Of a DNA stretch of 64,000 nt, positions 25,641-34,087 are shown in pieces. A program made the position numbers and the translations under genes. Each line of letters begins with the position of its first letter. The stretch's first letter is position 1. Below the pieces are notes generated by a model that saw only the letters and a list, made by a program, of their open reading frames with translations, ran no database searches and was not told the origin of the DNA. Where the stretch lies: positions 416,801-480,800 of the forward strand of contig NZ_MAUE01000045.1 in the NCBI RefSeq assembly GCF_001702265.1, given 5' to 3'. Origin of the DNA: Pseudomonas aylmerensis (GTDB lineage Bacteria > Pseudomonadota > Gammaproteobacteria > Pseudomonadales > Pseudomonadaceae).

Positions 25641-26645
25641 ATGCTCGCCCTCGGCAAACTGCTTGAACTGACCCTCGCCGGTCGTGAACCGGCGCAAAAA
25701 ATTCAACTGACTGTCGACGGCGTGCAGATGCGCTGGCTCAGCGAGGGCGCGCTCGAAGTGCGCCCACCGCAAGCGAAGGACAACGGCAGCGACCTGCTGC
25801 TGTCGTCCGGCATCCATGGCAACGAAACCGCGCCGATCGAACTGCTCGACCGCCTGTTGCATGGCATAGCCCGTGGGGAGATCAAGCCCCGCACCCGTAT
25901 TCTGTTCCTGTTCGGCAACCCCGAGGCCATGCGTCGCGGTGAGCGTTACCTCGAACTGGACGTCAACCGGCTGTTCAACGGCCGCCATGAGCAAAACATC
26001 GGCCCGGAAGCCATGCGTGCTGCCGAGCTTGAGCAACTGGCCCGCAGCTTCTTCAACCAGCCCGGTCGTTCGCGCCTGCATTACGACCTGCACACCGCCA
26101 TTCGCGGCTCGAAGATCGAGCAGTTTGCCCTGTACCCGTGGAAGGACGGGCGCCAGCATTCACGTCACGAGCTGGCGCGCCTCAACGCTGCCGGCATGCA
26201 GGCGGTGCTGCTGCAGAACAAGACTTCGATCACTTTCACTGCATTTACCTACGAGCAGCTGGACGCCGAAGCCTTCACCCTGGAATTGGGCAAGGCGCGG
26301 CCGTTCGGGCAGAACCAGGGCGTGGACGTGTCCCGCCTGGAGACGCGCCTGAAGCAGATCATCGAGGGCAATGAGCCCGAGACCGACAGCCTCGACGGCC
26401 TGCAGCTGTTCGCGGTGTCGCGCGAAGTGATCAAGCACAGCGATGCCTTCCTGCTGCACTTGCCGGCGGACGTGGAGAACTTTTCGCCGTTGGCGAAGGG
26501 GTATCTGCTGGCCGAGGACGTGGCCAAGACTCGTTGGGTCATCGAGGAGGAGGGCGCGCGTATCATCTTCCCCAATCCGAAGGTGAAGAATGGTTTGCGG
26601 GCAGGGATATTGATTGTGCCGACCACGGATGCGGGCCTGGCCTGA
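25641..26645 (+). CDS. aruE: Succinylglutamate desuccinylase AruE
   Basis: Zinc-dependent hydrolase of 334 residues that splits succinylglutamate to succinate and glutamate, the last AST step. The metal motif H-G-N-E follows S-S-G-I near residue 56 and the third ligand is in Y-D-L-H-T-A-I near residue 151. GGAAG precedes the start and the gene ends the aru operon just before a REP element. Confidence 0.95.
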   Translation: MLALGKLLELTLAGREPAQKIQLTVDGVQMRWLSEGALEVRPPQAKDNGSDLLLSSGIHGNETAPIELLDRLLHGIARGEIKPRTRILFLFGNPEAMRRGERYLELDVNRLFNGRHEQNIGPEAMRAAELEQLARSFFNQPGRSRLHYDLHTAIRGSKIEQFALYPWKDGRQHSRHELARLNAAGMQAVLLQNKTSITFTAFTYEQLDAEAFTLELGKARPFGQNQGVDVSRLETRLKQIIEGNEPETDSLDGLQLFAVSREVIKHSDAFLLHLPADVENFSPLAKGYLLAEDVAKTRWVIEEEGARIIFPNPKVKNGLRAGILIVPTTDAGLA

Positions 26646-26670
26646 AGCCCGAGGCTTGCCGGGATCCAAT

Positions 26671-26775
26671 TGTAGGAGCTGGCTTGCCTGCGATCGGGTT
26701 AACTGGGTCCAACTGTTAGACCGAGTTGATCCTATCGCAGGCAAGCCAGCTCCCACACAAGCCAGCTCCTACACA
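26671..26775. repeat. REP doublet plus partial third copy after aruE
   Basis: TGTAGGAGCTGGCTTGCCTGCGAT pairs with its complement ending near 26757, and a further CAAGCCAGCTCCTACACA follows directly. It separates the convergent aruE and ribH2 genes and may act as a terminator. Confidence 0.85.
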
Positions 26776-26807
26776 AGCCCAGCGCTGAGGCTGGGCTGGG
26801 GTGTGAC

Positions 26808-27317
26808 TTAGACGGCTACAGCACGCGGCTCGCTGCGACGGATCGCGCGTACTTTGTGCAGGGTGTCGGCGCAGGTACGTGCAGCTTCCTGGCCCTTGTG
26901 CACGAAGTGCTCGTAGAAGAAGGTGTGGTGCTCGCTGCCCGCGTGGAAGTGGTGCGGGGTCAGGGAGACCGAGAACACCGGCACTTCGGTTTCCAGCTGC
27001 ACTTGCATCAGGCCGCTGACCACTGACTGGGCGACGAACTCGTGACGGTAGATGCCGCCGTCCACCACCAGCGCAGCGGCAACGATACCGGCGTATCGGC
27101 CGGTCTTGGCCAGCAGCTTGGCGTGCAGGGGCATTTCAAAGGCGCCGCCGACTTCGAAGAAATCGATATCCGATTCCTGGTAGCCCTGGGCGATCATTTC
27201 GGCGAGGAAGCCTTTGCGCGATTGGTCGACAATATCCTTGTGCCAGCAGGCCTGGATAAACGCGACGCGCTCGCCGTGATGGTTTTTGCTTTTGCTGTCG
27301 ATTGCGGTGGGTTGCAT
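26808..27317 (-). CDS. ribH: 6,7-dimethyl-8-ribityllumazine synthase, type II (RibH2)
   Basis: A 169-residue lumazine synthase that joins 5-amino-6-ribitylaminouracil with 3,4-dihydroxybutanone phosphate in riboflavin synthesis. The sequence matches the type II (RibH2, Brucella-like) form, including the A-F-I-Q-A-C-W-H start region, G-G-I-Y-R-H-E-F-V-A, Q-L-E-T-E-V-P-V-F-S-V and L-T-P-H-H-F-H. It stands alone, not in a rib operon, and is preceded by an FMN riboswitch. A hairpin at 27327-27347 covers its ribosome site. The main RibH of the cell is expected elsewhere. Confidence 0.93.
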   Translation of the reverse strand: MQPTAIDSKSKNHHGERVAFIQACWHKDIVDQSRKGFLAEMIAQGYQESDIDFFEVGGAFEMPLHAKLLAKTGRYAGIVAAALVVDGGIYRHEFVAQSVVSGLMQVQLETEVPVFSVSLTPHHFHAGSEHHTFFYEHFVHKGQEAARTCADTLHKVRAIRRSEPRAVAV

Positions 27318-27326
27318 GTTCTGACT

Positions 27327-27347
27327 CCTGTTTAAGAAAAAAACAGG
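27327..27347 (-). promoter_or_regulatory. Ribosome-site-masking hairpin of ribH2
   Basis: On the minus strand CCTGTTT pairs with AAACAGG (7 bp, 7-base loop), and the right arm runs into the AGGAG ribosome site 7 bases before the ATG. This is the likely expression platform of the FMN riboswitch, acting on translation. Confidence 0.5.
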
Positions 27348-27432
27348 GCGTTATGAATCGAATGGGATTTAAGGGTACTCACGGCTGTGGCATGCAAGCA
27401 TGCGGTCAGCGTTCGGCCCTCAGGTGCCAATC

Positions 27433-27606
27433 CCGTTCTCTCTTCATCCGGACTATGACCGTCGGCCCCGGGATCACACCGGGTCTGCTGACCTTGTCGC
27501 CGTCCTGCGTGAGCAGTTCGAGGCGCCAAGCGCTCGCGGGCTATGCACATTGCGTGCAATTACCGCCGGTGGGGAATTGCACCCCGCCCTGAGAACGTTG
27601 CCGCCA
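27433..27606 (-). ncRNA. FMN riboswitch (RFN element)
   Basis: Read on the minus strand, this contains the RFN core blocks in order: a 5' strand with GTTCTCAGGGCGGGGTG, CCCCACCGGCGGTAAT, AGCCCGCGAGCG, GGTCAGCAGACCCGG, CCGGGGCCGACGGTCATAGT and the closing CCGGATGAAGAGAGAAC. These match the FMN aptamer consensus. It lies about 115 bases before the ribH2 start, so FMN should lower ribH2 expression. Confidence 0.93.
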
Positions 27607-27791
27607 GAACCCTGGCGGCGGAGAGTTTTTAACATGGTTTTTCAGAAACTGCACGATTGCCGTGTCGATAAGCTATATCGGTTTGTTTGGTTGGTATTCG
27701 ATTGAAGATGCATGGGGCTTGATATTCCGCGGCTTTGCCCGCAGTAATCATCCACAAAAGGAACTTACTCAACCCTTGAGAGGCGTGCTTC

Positions 27792-28796
27792 ATGTCTGTG
27801 ATCGACCTGCGCAGCGACACCGTGACCCAACCCACCCCCGGCATGCTCGACGCGATGGCCCATGCCGTCAGTGGCGACGACGTCTACGGTGAAGACCCCA
27901 GCGTCAATCGCCTGGAAGCCGAACTGGCCAAGCGCCTGGGGTTTTCCGCGGCGTTGTTCGTGCCCACCGGCACCATGAGCAACCTGCTGGCGTTGATGGC
28001 CCACTGTGAACGCGGCGAGGAATACATCGTCGGTCAGCAGGCTCACACCTACAAATACGAGGGCGGTGGCGCCGCCGTGCTCGGTTCGATCCAGCCACAG
28101 CCGCTGGAAGTGCAGGCGGACGGCTCGCTGGACCTTGCCCAGGTGCTGGAAGCGATCAAGCCCGACGATTTCCACTTCGCGCGCACCCGGCTGTTGGCCT
28201 TGGAAAACACCATGCAAGGCAAGGTGCTGCCGCTGGCGTACCTGGCGAAGGCGCGGGCGTTTACCCGCGAACACGGCCTGGCGCTGCATCTGGACGGCGC
28301 GCGCCTGTACAACGCGGCCGTCAAGCTTGGGGTGGATGCGCGCGAGATCGCCCAGCATTTCGATTCGGTGTCGGTGTGCCTGTCCAAGGGCCTTGGCGCG
28401 CCGATCGGCTCGGTGTTGTGCGGTTCCACGGCGCTGATCGCCAAGGCCCGGCGCCTGCGCAAGATGGTCGGCGGCGGCATGCGCCAGGCCGGCTCACTGG
28501 CGGCGGCAGGGCTGTATGCCCTGGATCACCAGGTCGCGCGCCTGGCCGACGACCACGCCAATGCCGAGTGGCTGGGAGAGGCGTTGCGCAACGCCGGTTA
28601 CGCAGTGGAGCCGGTGCAGACCAACATGGTCTACGTGCAGATCGGCGATCGCGCCCAGGCCTTGAAGGCGTTTGCCGCCGAGCGCGGGATCAAATTGAGC
28701 GCCGCACCGCGCTTGCGCATGGTCACGCACCTGGACGTCAGCCGGGCGCAGATCGAGCAAGTGCTGGAGACATTCGTCGAATTCTCACGCAAATGA
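27792..28796 (+). CDS. ltaE: Low-specificity L-threonine aldolase
   Basis: PLP enzyme of 334 residues that cleaves L-threonine and allo-threonine to glycine and acetaldehyde. The family start I-D-L-R-S-D-T-V-T-Q-P-T-P and the segment S-G-D-D-V-Y-G-E-D-P-S-V are clear. The PLP lysine lies in C-L-S-K-G-L-G-A-P near residue 200. It is divergent from the riboswitch-controlled ribH2 and 146 bp before alaS. Confidence 0.93.
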   Translation: MSVIDLRSDTVTQPTPGMLDAMAHAVSGDDVYGEDPSVNRLEAELAKRLGFSAALFVPTGTMSNLLALMAHCERGEEYIVGQQAHTYKYEGGGAAVLGSIQPQPLEVQADGSLDLAQVLEAIKPDDFHFARTRLLALENTMQGKVLPLAYLAKARAFTREHGLALHLDGARLYNAAVKLGVDAREIAQHFDSVSVCLSKGLGAPIGSVLCGSTALIAKARRLRKMVGGGMRQAGSLAAAGLYALDHQVARLADDHANAEWLGEALRNAGYAVEPVQTNMVYVQIGDRAQALKAFAAERGIKLSAAPRLRMVTHLDVSRAQIEQVLETFVEFSRK

Positions 28797-28848
28797 CCGT
28801 GCAGACCGTCTAATTGAGCCGCTCTATCGCATAAACACGCTGTACCAC

Positions 28849-28882
28849 CGGCAAAGGGCCGATATAATGCGGCCCTTTGCCG
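28849..28882 (+). promoter_or_regulatory. Inverted repeat enclosing the putative alaS -10 box
   Basis: CGGCAAAGGGCCG (28849-28861) and its exact complement CGGCCCTTTGCCG (28870-28882) flank ATATAATG, which contains a perfect TATAAT (28863-28868). A weak -35 (CTGTAC, 28840-28845) is 17 bp upstream. The placement suggests an operator over the promoter; in E. coli AlaRS represses its own gene at a palindrome at the start site. Confidence 0.55.
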
Positions 28883-28942
28883 TCGCTTCGTCTGATGATG
28901 TTGCGCACTGGCCTTTGGCCGCAGCCTCCGTGGAAGAACCTA

Positions 28943-31561
28943 ATGAAAAGCGCAGAAATCCGTGAAGCCTTCCTTCGCTTCTTCGAAGAGCAAGGTCACA
29001 CCCGTGTCGCCTCCAGCTCCTTGATCCCAGGCAATGACCCCACCCTGCTGTTCACTAACGCGGGGATGAACCAGTTCAAGGACTGCTTCCTGGGCCAGGA
29101 AAAGCGCGCCTACACCCGCGCCGTCAGCAGCCAGAAGTGCGTGCGCGCCGGTGGTAAGCACAACGACCTGGAAAACGTCGGCTATACCGCCCGTCACCAC
29201 ACCTTTTTCGAAATGCTCGGCAACTTCAGCTTTGGCGATTATTTCAAGCAAGACGCGATCAACTTCGCCTGGACCTTCCTCACCGGCGTGCTGAAACTGC
29301 CGAAGGAAAAGCTCTGGGTCACCGTCTACGCCAGCGATGACGAAGCCTACGACATCTGGACCAAGGAAGTCGGCGTGCCGCCCGAGCGCATGGTGCGTAT
29401 CGGCGACAACAAAGGCGCACCGTACGCCTCCGACAACTTCTGGACCATGGGCGATACCGGCCCGTGCGGCCCCTGCACCGAGATCTTCTACGACCACGGC
29501 GCCGACATCTGGGGTGGCCCACCGGGCTCGCCAGAAGAAGATGGCGACCGTTACATCGAGATCTGGAACAACGTGTTCATGCAGTTCAACCGCACCGCCG
29601 ACGGCGTGTTGCATCCGCTGCCAGCGCCGTCGGTAGACACCGGCATGGGCCTGGAGCGGATCAGTGCGGTGATGCAGCACGTTCATTCCAACTACGAAAT
29701 CGACCTGTTCCAGAGCCTGCTGGCGGCTGCCGCCAAGGCGATCGGTTGCGCCAATGAAGAGCAGGCATCGCTCAAAGTGGTGGCTGACCATATCCGTTCC
29801 TGCGGCTTCCTGATTGCCGACGGCGTGCTGCCGTCCAACGAAGGCCGTGGCTACGTGCTGCGTCGCATCATTCGTCGCGCCTGCCGTCACGGCAACAAGT
29901 TGGGCGCCAGCGGCAGCTTCTTCTATCAGATCGTCGCGGCCCTGGTCGCCGAGATGGGCGATGCGTTCCCGGAACTCAAGCAGAACCAGGCGCACATCGA
30001 GCGCGTGCTCAAGGCCGAAGAAGAGCAATTCGCCAAGACCCTGGAGCAGGGCCTGAAAATCCTCGAGCAAGACCTCGCCAACCTGCAGGGCAGCGTGGTG
30101 CCGGGCGACGTGGTGTTCAAGCTCTACGACACCTACGGTTTCCCGATGGACCTGACCGGCGACATCGCCCGTGAGCGCAACCTGACCCTCGACGAGGCAG
30201 GTTTCGAGCGCGAGATGGAAGCCCAGCGTGTGCGTGCACGTTCCGCCAGCTCGTTCGGCATGGACTACAACAGCCTGGTCAAGGTTGACGTGGCCACCGA
30301 ATTCACCGGCTACAAGGCCACCAGTGGCGCGGCCAAAGTGGTTGCCCTGTATAAGGAAGGCCAGTCGGTCGACGTGTTGAATGAAGGTGACGAGGGCGTG
30401 GTCGTGCTCGACCAGACGCCGTTCTACGCCGAATCCGGCGGCCAGATTGGCGACTGCGGTTTCCTCAATGCGGCGAACGGCCGTTTTGACGTGCGTGACA
30501 CCACCAAGACTGGCGGTGCCTTCCTGCACCACGGTGTGCTGGCCTCGGGCAACCTGACCGTCGGTGCGCCAGTGGAAGCCCAGGTGGACGCCGACGTGCG
30601 CCACGCGACTTCGTTGAACCACTCGGCGACCCACCTGCTGCACGCCGCGCTGCGCCAGGTATTGGGCGAGCACGTTCAGCAGAAGGGTTCGCTGGTCGAC
30701 AGTCAGCGCCTGCGCTTCGACTTCAGCCACTTTGAAGCGATCAAGCCTGAGCAGATCAAGGCCCTGGAAGACATCGTCAACGCCGAGATTCGCAAGAACA
30801 GCCCGGTGGAAACCGAAGAAACCGACATCGAGACCGCCAAGGCCAAGGGCGCCATGGCGCTGTTTGGCGAGAAGTACGGCGACAACGTGCGCGTGCTGAG
30901 CATGGGCGGCAGTTTCTCGGTGGAACTGTGTGGCGGTATCCACGCCAACCGTACCGGCGACATCGGCCTGCTGAAAATCATCAGCGAAGGCGGCGTGGCC
31001 TCGGGCGTGCGCCGCATCGAGGCGGTAACCGGTGCTGCGGCCCTGGCCTACCTCAATGCGGCTGAAGAACAACTCAAGGAAGCGGCCACCCTGGTCAAGG
31101 GCAGCCGCGACAACCTGATCGACAAGCTGTCCGCCGTGCTGGAGCGCAACCGTGCGCTGGAGAAACAGCTGGAGCAGTTGCAGGCCAAGGCCGCCAGTGC
31201 TGCGGGCGACGATCTGTCGGCCGCTGCCGTGGACGTCAAGGATGTGAAAGTGCTGGCCGCACGCCTGGACGGTCAGGACGGCAAGGCGCTGTTGGCGCTG
31301 GTCGATCAGTTGAAGAACAAGCTCGGCCGCGCAGTGATCCTACTCGGCAGTGTCCATGAGGATAAGGTCGTTCTGGTTGCCGGTGTAACCAAGGACCTGA
31401 CTGGCCAACTCAAGGCCGGTGATTTGATGAAGCAAGCCGCCGCGGCAGTGGGCGGGAAGGGCGGTGGTCGTCCGGACATGGCGCAAGGCGGTGGTGTAGA
31501 CGCCGGTGCCCTGGACGCGGCCCTGGCCTTGACCGTGCCGTTTGTCGAGGCAGGTATTTAA
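28943..31561 (+). CDS. alaS: Alanyl-tRNA synthetase
   Basis: Class II synthetase of 872 residues, the family's usual length. Order of parts: catalytic core (motif 2 region with R-H-H-T-F-F-E-M-L-G-N-F), tRNA recognition domain, editing domain with H-S-A-T-H and C-G-G-I-H zinc ligands (about 565-670), and the C-Ala domain. ATG 28943 starts M-K-S-A-E-I-R-E-A-F, the family start, with GGAAG upstream; the longer frame from 28877 crosses the promoter palindrome. It precedes lysC and csrA, an order conserved in gamma-proteobacteria. Confidence 0.98.
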   Translation: MKSAEIREAFLRFFEEQGHTRVASSSLIPGNDPTLLFTNAGMNQFKDCFLGQEKRAYTRAVSSQKCVRAGGKHNDLENVGYTARHHTFFEMLGNFSFGDYFKQDAINFAWTFLTGVLKLPKEKLWVTVYASDDEAYDIWTKEVGVPPERMVRIGDNKGAPYASDNFWTMGDTGPCGPCTEIFYDHGADIWGGPPGSPEEDGDRYIEIWNNVFMQFNRTADGVLHPLPAPSVDTGMGLERISAVMQHVHSNYEIDLFQSLLAAAAKAIGCANEEQASLKVVADHIRSCGFLIADGVLPSNEGRGYVLRRIIRRACRHGNKLGASGSFFYQIVAALVAEMGDAFPELKQNQAHIERVLKAEEEQFAKTLEQGLKILEQDLANLQGSVVPGDVVFKLYDTYGFPMDLTGDIARERNLTLDEAGFEREMEAQRVRARSASSFGMDYNSLVKVDVATEFTGYKATSGAAKVVALYKEGQSVDVLNEGDEGVVVLDQTPFYAESGGQIGDCGFLNAANGRFDVRDTTKTGGAFLHHGVLASGNLTVGAPVEAQVDADVRHATSLNHSATHLLHAALRQVLGEHVQQKGSLVDSQRLRFDFSHFEAIKPEQIKALEDIVNAEIRKNSPVETEETDIETAKAKGAMALFGEKYGDNVRVLSMGGSFSVELCGGIHANRTGDIGLLKIISEGGVASGVRRIEAVTGAAALAYLNAAEEQLKEAATLVKGSRDNLIDKLSAVLERNRALEKQLEQLQAKAASAAGDDLSAAAVDVKDVKVLAARLDGQDGKALLALVDQLKNKLGRAVILLGSVHEDKVVLVAGVTKDLTGQLKAGDLMKQAAAAVGGKGGGRPDMAQGGGVDAGALDAALALTVPFVEAGI

Positions 31562-31656
31562 GGCGCTGTTAACCCGCCCGTGGTCTAGTCGCGGGCGGGT
31601 GCAGTGCGGATGGATTGGATAATAGGCGCCCCTTTACGGGCTGAGGCGGCTTGGAA

Positions 31657-32898
31657 ATGGCTTTGATCGTACAGAAATTTGGAGGCACCTCGGTCGGCTC
31701 TGTCGAAAGAATCGAGCAGGTGGCCGACAAGGTTAAGAAATTCCGCGACGCCGGCGATGACCTGGTGGTGGTGCTGTCGGCCATGAGCGGCGAGACCAAT
31801 CGCCTGATCGATCTGGCCAAGGCAATCAGCGGCGACCAGCAACCGCTGCCGCGTGAGCTGGATGTGATCGTGTCCACCGGCGAGCAGGTGACCATTGCCC
31901 TGTTGGCCATGGCGCTGAACAAGCGTGGCGTGCCAGCGGTGTCCTACACGGGCAGCCAGGTGCGCATCCTCACCGACAGCGCGCACACCAAGGCGCGCAT
32001 CCTGCAGATTGACGATCAGAAAATCCGCAGTGATCTGAAAGCCGGCCGCGTGGTAGTTGTAGCGGGCTTCCAGGGTGTGGACGAGCAGGGCAACATCACC
32101 ACCCTCGGGCGTGGCGGTTCGGACACCACCGGCGTGGCGCTGGCAGCGGCCCTGAAGGCCGATGAGTGCCAGATCTACACCGATGTGGACGGCGTCTATA
32201 CCACCGACCCGCGTGTGGTGTCCGTGGCCCAGCGCCTGGACAAGATTACCTTCGAAGAGATGCTGGAAATGGCCAGCCTCGGTTCCAAGGTGCTGCAGAT
32301 CCGTGCGGTGGAATTCGCCGGCAAGTACAACGTTCCGCTGCGCGTATTGCACAGCTTCAAAGAGGGTCCGGGCACCCTCATTACTATTGATGAAGAGGAA
32401 TCCATGGAACAGCCGATCATTTCCGGCATCGCTTTCAACCGCGATGAAGCCAAGCTGACGATCCGTGGCGTGCCAGACACCCCGGGCGTGGCATTCAAGA
32501 TCCTGGGCCCTATCAGCGGCGCGAACATTGAAGTCGACATGATCGTGCAGAACGTTTCGCACGATAACACCACCGATTTCACGTTCACCGTGCACCGCAA
32601 CGAGTACGATGCGGCGGAGCGGATCCTGCAGAACACGGCCAAAGAGATTGGCGCTCGCGAAGTGGTTGGCGATACCAAGATTGCCAAGGTGTCGATCGTG
32701 GGCGTGGGCATGCGTTCCCATGCCGGCGTTGCCAGCCGCATGTTCGAGGCCCTGGCCAAGGAAAGCATCAACATCCAGATGATCTCCACCTCGGAAATCA
32801 AAGTCTCGGTGGTGATCGAAGAGAAGTACCTGGAACTGGCTGTACGCGCGCTGCACACCGCTTTTGAGCTGGATGCTCCGGCCCGACAGGGCGAGTGA
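31657..32898 (+). CDS. lysC: Aspartate kinase LysC
   Basis: A 413-residue aspartokinase that phosphorylates aspartate, the first step to lysine, threonine and methionine. The kinase part opens A-L-I-V-Q-K-F-G-G-T-S-V-G and contains G-R-G-G-S-D-T-T; two ACT domains (about 265-410) bind feedback inhibitors. I used ATG 31657, the family start; an in-frame TTG at 31651 has a better spaced GAGG and cannot be excluded. An internal ATG at 32404 has its own ribosome site and may give a separate beta subunit. Confidence 0.96.
   Translation: MALIVQKFGGTSVGSVERIEQVADKVKKFRDAGDDLVVVLSAMSGETNRLIDLAKAISGDQQPLPRELDVIVSTGEQVTIALLAMALNKRGVPAVSYTGSQVRILTDSAHTKARILQIDDQKIRSDLKAGRVVVVAGFQGVDEQGNITTLGRGGSDTTGVALAAALKADECQIYTDVDGVYTTDPRVVSVAQRLDKITFEEMLEMASLGSKVLQIRAVEFAGKYNVPLRVLHSFKEGPGTLITIDEEESMEQPIISGIAFNRDEAKLTIRGVPDTPGVAFKILGPISGANIEVDMIVQNVSHDNTTDFTFTVHRNEYDAAERILQNTAKEIGAREVVGDTKIAKVSIVGVGMRSHAGVASRMFEALAKESINIQMISTSEIKVSVVIEEKYLELAVRALHTAFELDAPARQGE
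32404..32898 (+). CDS. Possible internally initiated LysC beta subunit
   Basis: An in-frame ATG at 32404 is preceded by GAGGAA 3-8 bases upstream and would give a 164-residue protein that covers the two ACT domains (M-E-Q-P-I-I-S-G-I-A-F-N-R-D-E-A). Aspartokinases of the alpha2-beta2 type in Bacillus and Corynebacterium are made this way. Translation from this site is inferred, not shown. Confidence 0.5.
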   Translation: MEQPIISGIAFNRDEAKLTIRGVPDTPGVAFKILGPISGANIEVDMIVQNVSHDNTTDFTFTVHRNEYDAAERILQNTAKEIGAREVVGDTKIAKVSIVGVGMRSHAGVASRMFEALAKESINIQMISTSEIKVSVVIEEKYLELAVRALHTAFELDAPARQGE

Positions 32899-32911
32899 TG
32901 CAATGCCAGGA

Positions 32912-32941
32912 AGGCGCGGTTACCGCGCCTTTCATTTTTTT
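32912..32941 (+). terminator. Terminator of alaS-lysC
   Basis: AGGCGCGG/CCGCGCCT stem with a 3-base loop (32912-32919 with 32923-32930), followed by TTCATTTTTTT. Confidence 0.85.
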
Positions 32942-33072
32942 GTAGGGCGCATGGTCTTTTGTGTGCGCTCGACAATACTTAGGTCGTTAGGGCTATGACT
33001 GTCAGGTCGTAGGTCGAACGCCTTTTTTTTGCAGACTGTTGTTCCTGAACTGAAATGCGTGAGGAGAAAGGT

Positions 33073-33261
33073 ATGCTGATTCTGACTCGTCGGTGCGCAG
33101 AAAGCCTGATTATCGGTGATGGCGAAATCACCGTGACCGTGCTCGGCGTCAAAGGCAATCAAGTGCGTATCGGGGTTAACGCTCCGAAAGAGGTAGCGGT
33201 ACACCGCGAGGAAATTTACCTGCGGATCAAGAAAGAGAAGGACGAAGAACCAAGCCTTTAA
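33073..33261 (+). CDS. csrA: Global post-transcriptional regulator CsrA/RsmA
   Basis: A 62-residue dimeric RNA-binding protein that blocks translation at GGA motifs and is titrated by RsmX/Y/Z RNAs. The sequence M-L-I-L-T-R-R-C-A-E-S is diagnostic, and the C-terminal basic residues include the RNA-binding arginine in V-A-V-H-R-E-E-I-Y. ATG 33073 was chosen for GAGGAGAAAGGT directly upstream. It lies between lysC and a tRNA-Ser gene, as in other pseudomonads. Confidence 0.98.
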   Translation: MLILTRRCAESLIIGDGEITVTVLGVKGNQVRIGVNAPKEVAVHREEIYLRIKKEKDEEPSL

Positions 33262-33323
33262 TTTTTATCGTTTTTTATGTTTGCAAACGGGGATGAACGT
33301 GGTTAATATACGCCCCGTGTTGC

Positions 33324-33414
33324 GGAGAGCTGGCCGAGTGGCCGAAGGCGCTCCCCTGCTAAGGGAGTACACCTCAAAAGGGTGTCGGGGGTTCGAATCC
33401 CCCGTTCTCCGCCA
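33324..33414 (+). tRNA. tRNA-Ser (GCU)
   Basis: A class II tRNA of 91 bases with encoded CCA. Acceptor GGAGAGC pairs with GTTCTCC. The anticodon loop C-T-GCT-A-A is closed by CCCC...GGGG and there is a long variable arm. The anticodon GCU reads AGC and AGU. Confidence 0.97.
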
Positions 33415-33522
33415 TTATTTGCTTAGTACGTTGCAATCTGGTTTTTTCGCTAAGTTGTTGAAACTAAACGAAAAAATAGCTTTACATAGAGATTGAACGG
33501 CCTATAATGCGCGGCAACAAAT

Positions 33523-33599
33523 GCACTCGTAGCTCAGCTGGATAGAGTACTCGGCTACGAACCGAGCGGTCACAGGTTCGAATCCTGTCGAGTGCACCA
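33523..33599 (+). tRNA. tRNA-Arg (ACG), copy 1
   Basis: 77 bases with encoded CCA. Acceptor GCACTCG/CGAGTGC; anticodon ACG in CGGCTACGAACCG, whose first base becomes inosine. Identical to the copy at 33672. Confidence 0.97.
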
Positions 33600-33671
33600 T
33601 TTAAGAGTTAGTTGCAGCAATGCAGGTAGCTCGGCTTCAACCAGTTGTGATCTGGTCTAAAAACACAATCT

Positions 33672-33748
33672 GCACTCGTAGCTCAGCTGGATAGAGTACT
33701 CGGCTACGAACCGAGCGGTCACAGGTTCGAATCCTGTCGAGTGCACCA
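33672..33748 (+). tRNA. tRNA-Arg (ACG), copy 2
   Basis: Identical in all 77 bases to the copy at 33523, with 72 bp of unrelated sequence between them. Both likely belong to one transcript ending at the hairpin just downstream. Confidence 0.97.
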
Positions 33749-33755
33749 TACAAAC

Positions 33756-33782
33756 AAAAAGCCCGCCTAGTGCGGGCTTTTT
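33756..33782 (+). terminator. Terminator of the tRNA cluster
   Basis: AGCCCGC/GCGGGCT stem with a short loop, AAAAA before and TTTTT after it, 8 bp downstream of the second tRNA-Arg. Confidence 0.9.
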
Positions 33783-34087
33783 GCCGTCTGGGATTTGTGT
33801 CGGATTTTATCTTTTTCTGCTGCTTCCTGTGTTTTCCTTCCGGGCTGCGTCGTCGCAGTTCATAGATGCGGACAATGCTCAGCTTTGGCTCGCAAGCGCT
33901 TGTTCTTTCCAGTTTTTTAACGTTAAAAGCGAGCGCACGGTGTATCATTGCGCCCGTCAGCCCCGCCGGGGCTTGTGGAATACCTCCATGGACTTACCCA
34001 GTAGTTACTCAGTACCCCGTTTTACCAATCATGAATTGACTGATTGATCCTTCCGGCGTGCCCCGCTGCTGGGAGTGGAGTTCGCCT
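33783..34087 (+). promoter_or_regulatory. mgtE upstream region with a 14-bp palindrome
   Basis: No gene is seen in these 305 bp. A perfect palindrome TTTTAACGTTAAAA lies at 33915-33928 and a plausible -10 (TATCAT) at about 33952. The region before the mgtE start is GC-rich. I do not recognise a magnesium riboswitch here. Confidence 0.4.

Noticed and set aside
28940..31072. 710-residue ORF antisense to alaS
   Set aside because: It mirrors the codon structure of alaS, a common effect in GC-rich genomes; its composition (His/Val/Gln-rich) is not that of a real protein.
33523..33748. CRISPR-like direct repeat
   Set aside because: The two 77-bp repeats are identical tRNA-Arg genes; there are only two units and no cas genes nearby.
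33637..33948. Minus-strand ORF of 103 residues across the second tRNA-Arg
   Set aside because: It reads the antisense of the tRNA (giving the well-known false R-I-R-T-C-D-R-S-V-R peptide) and of the terminator; no ribosome site or family.
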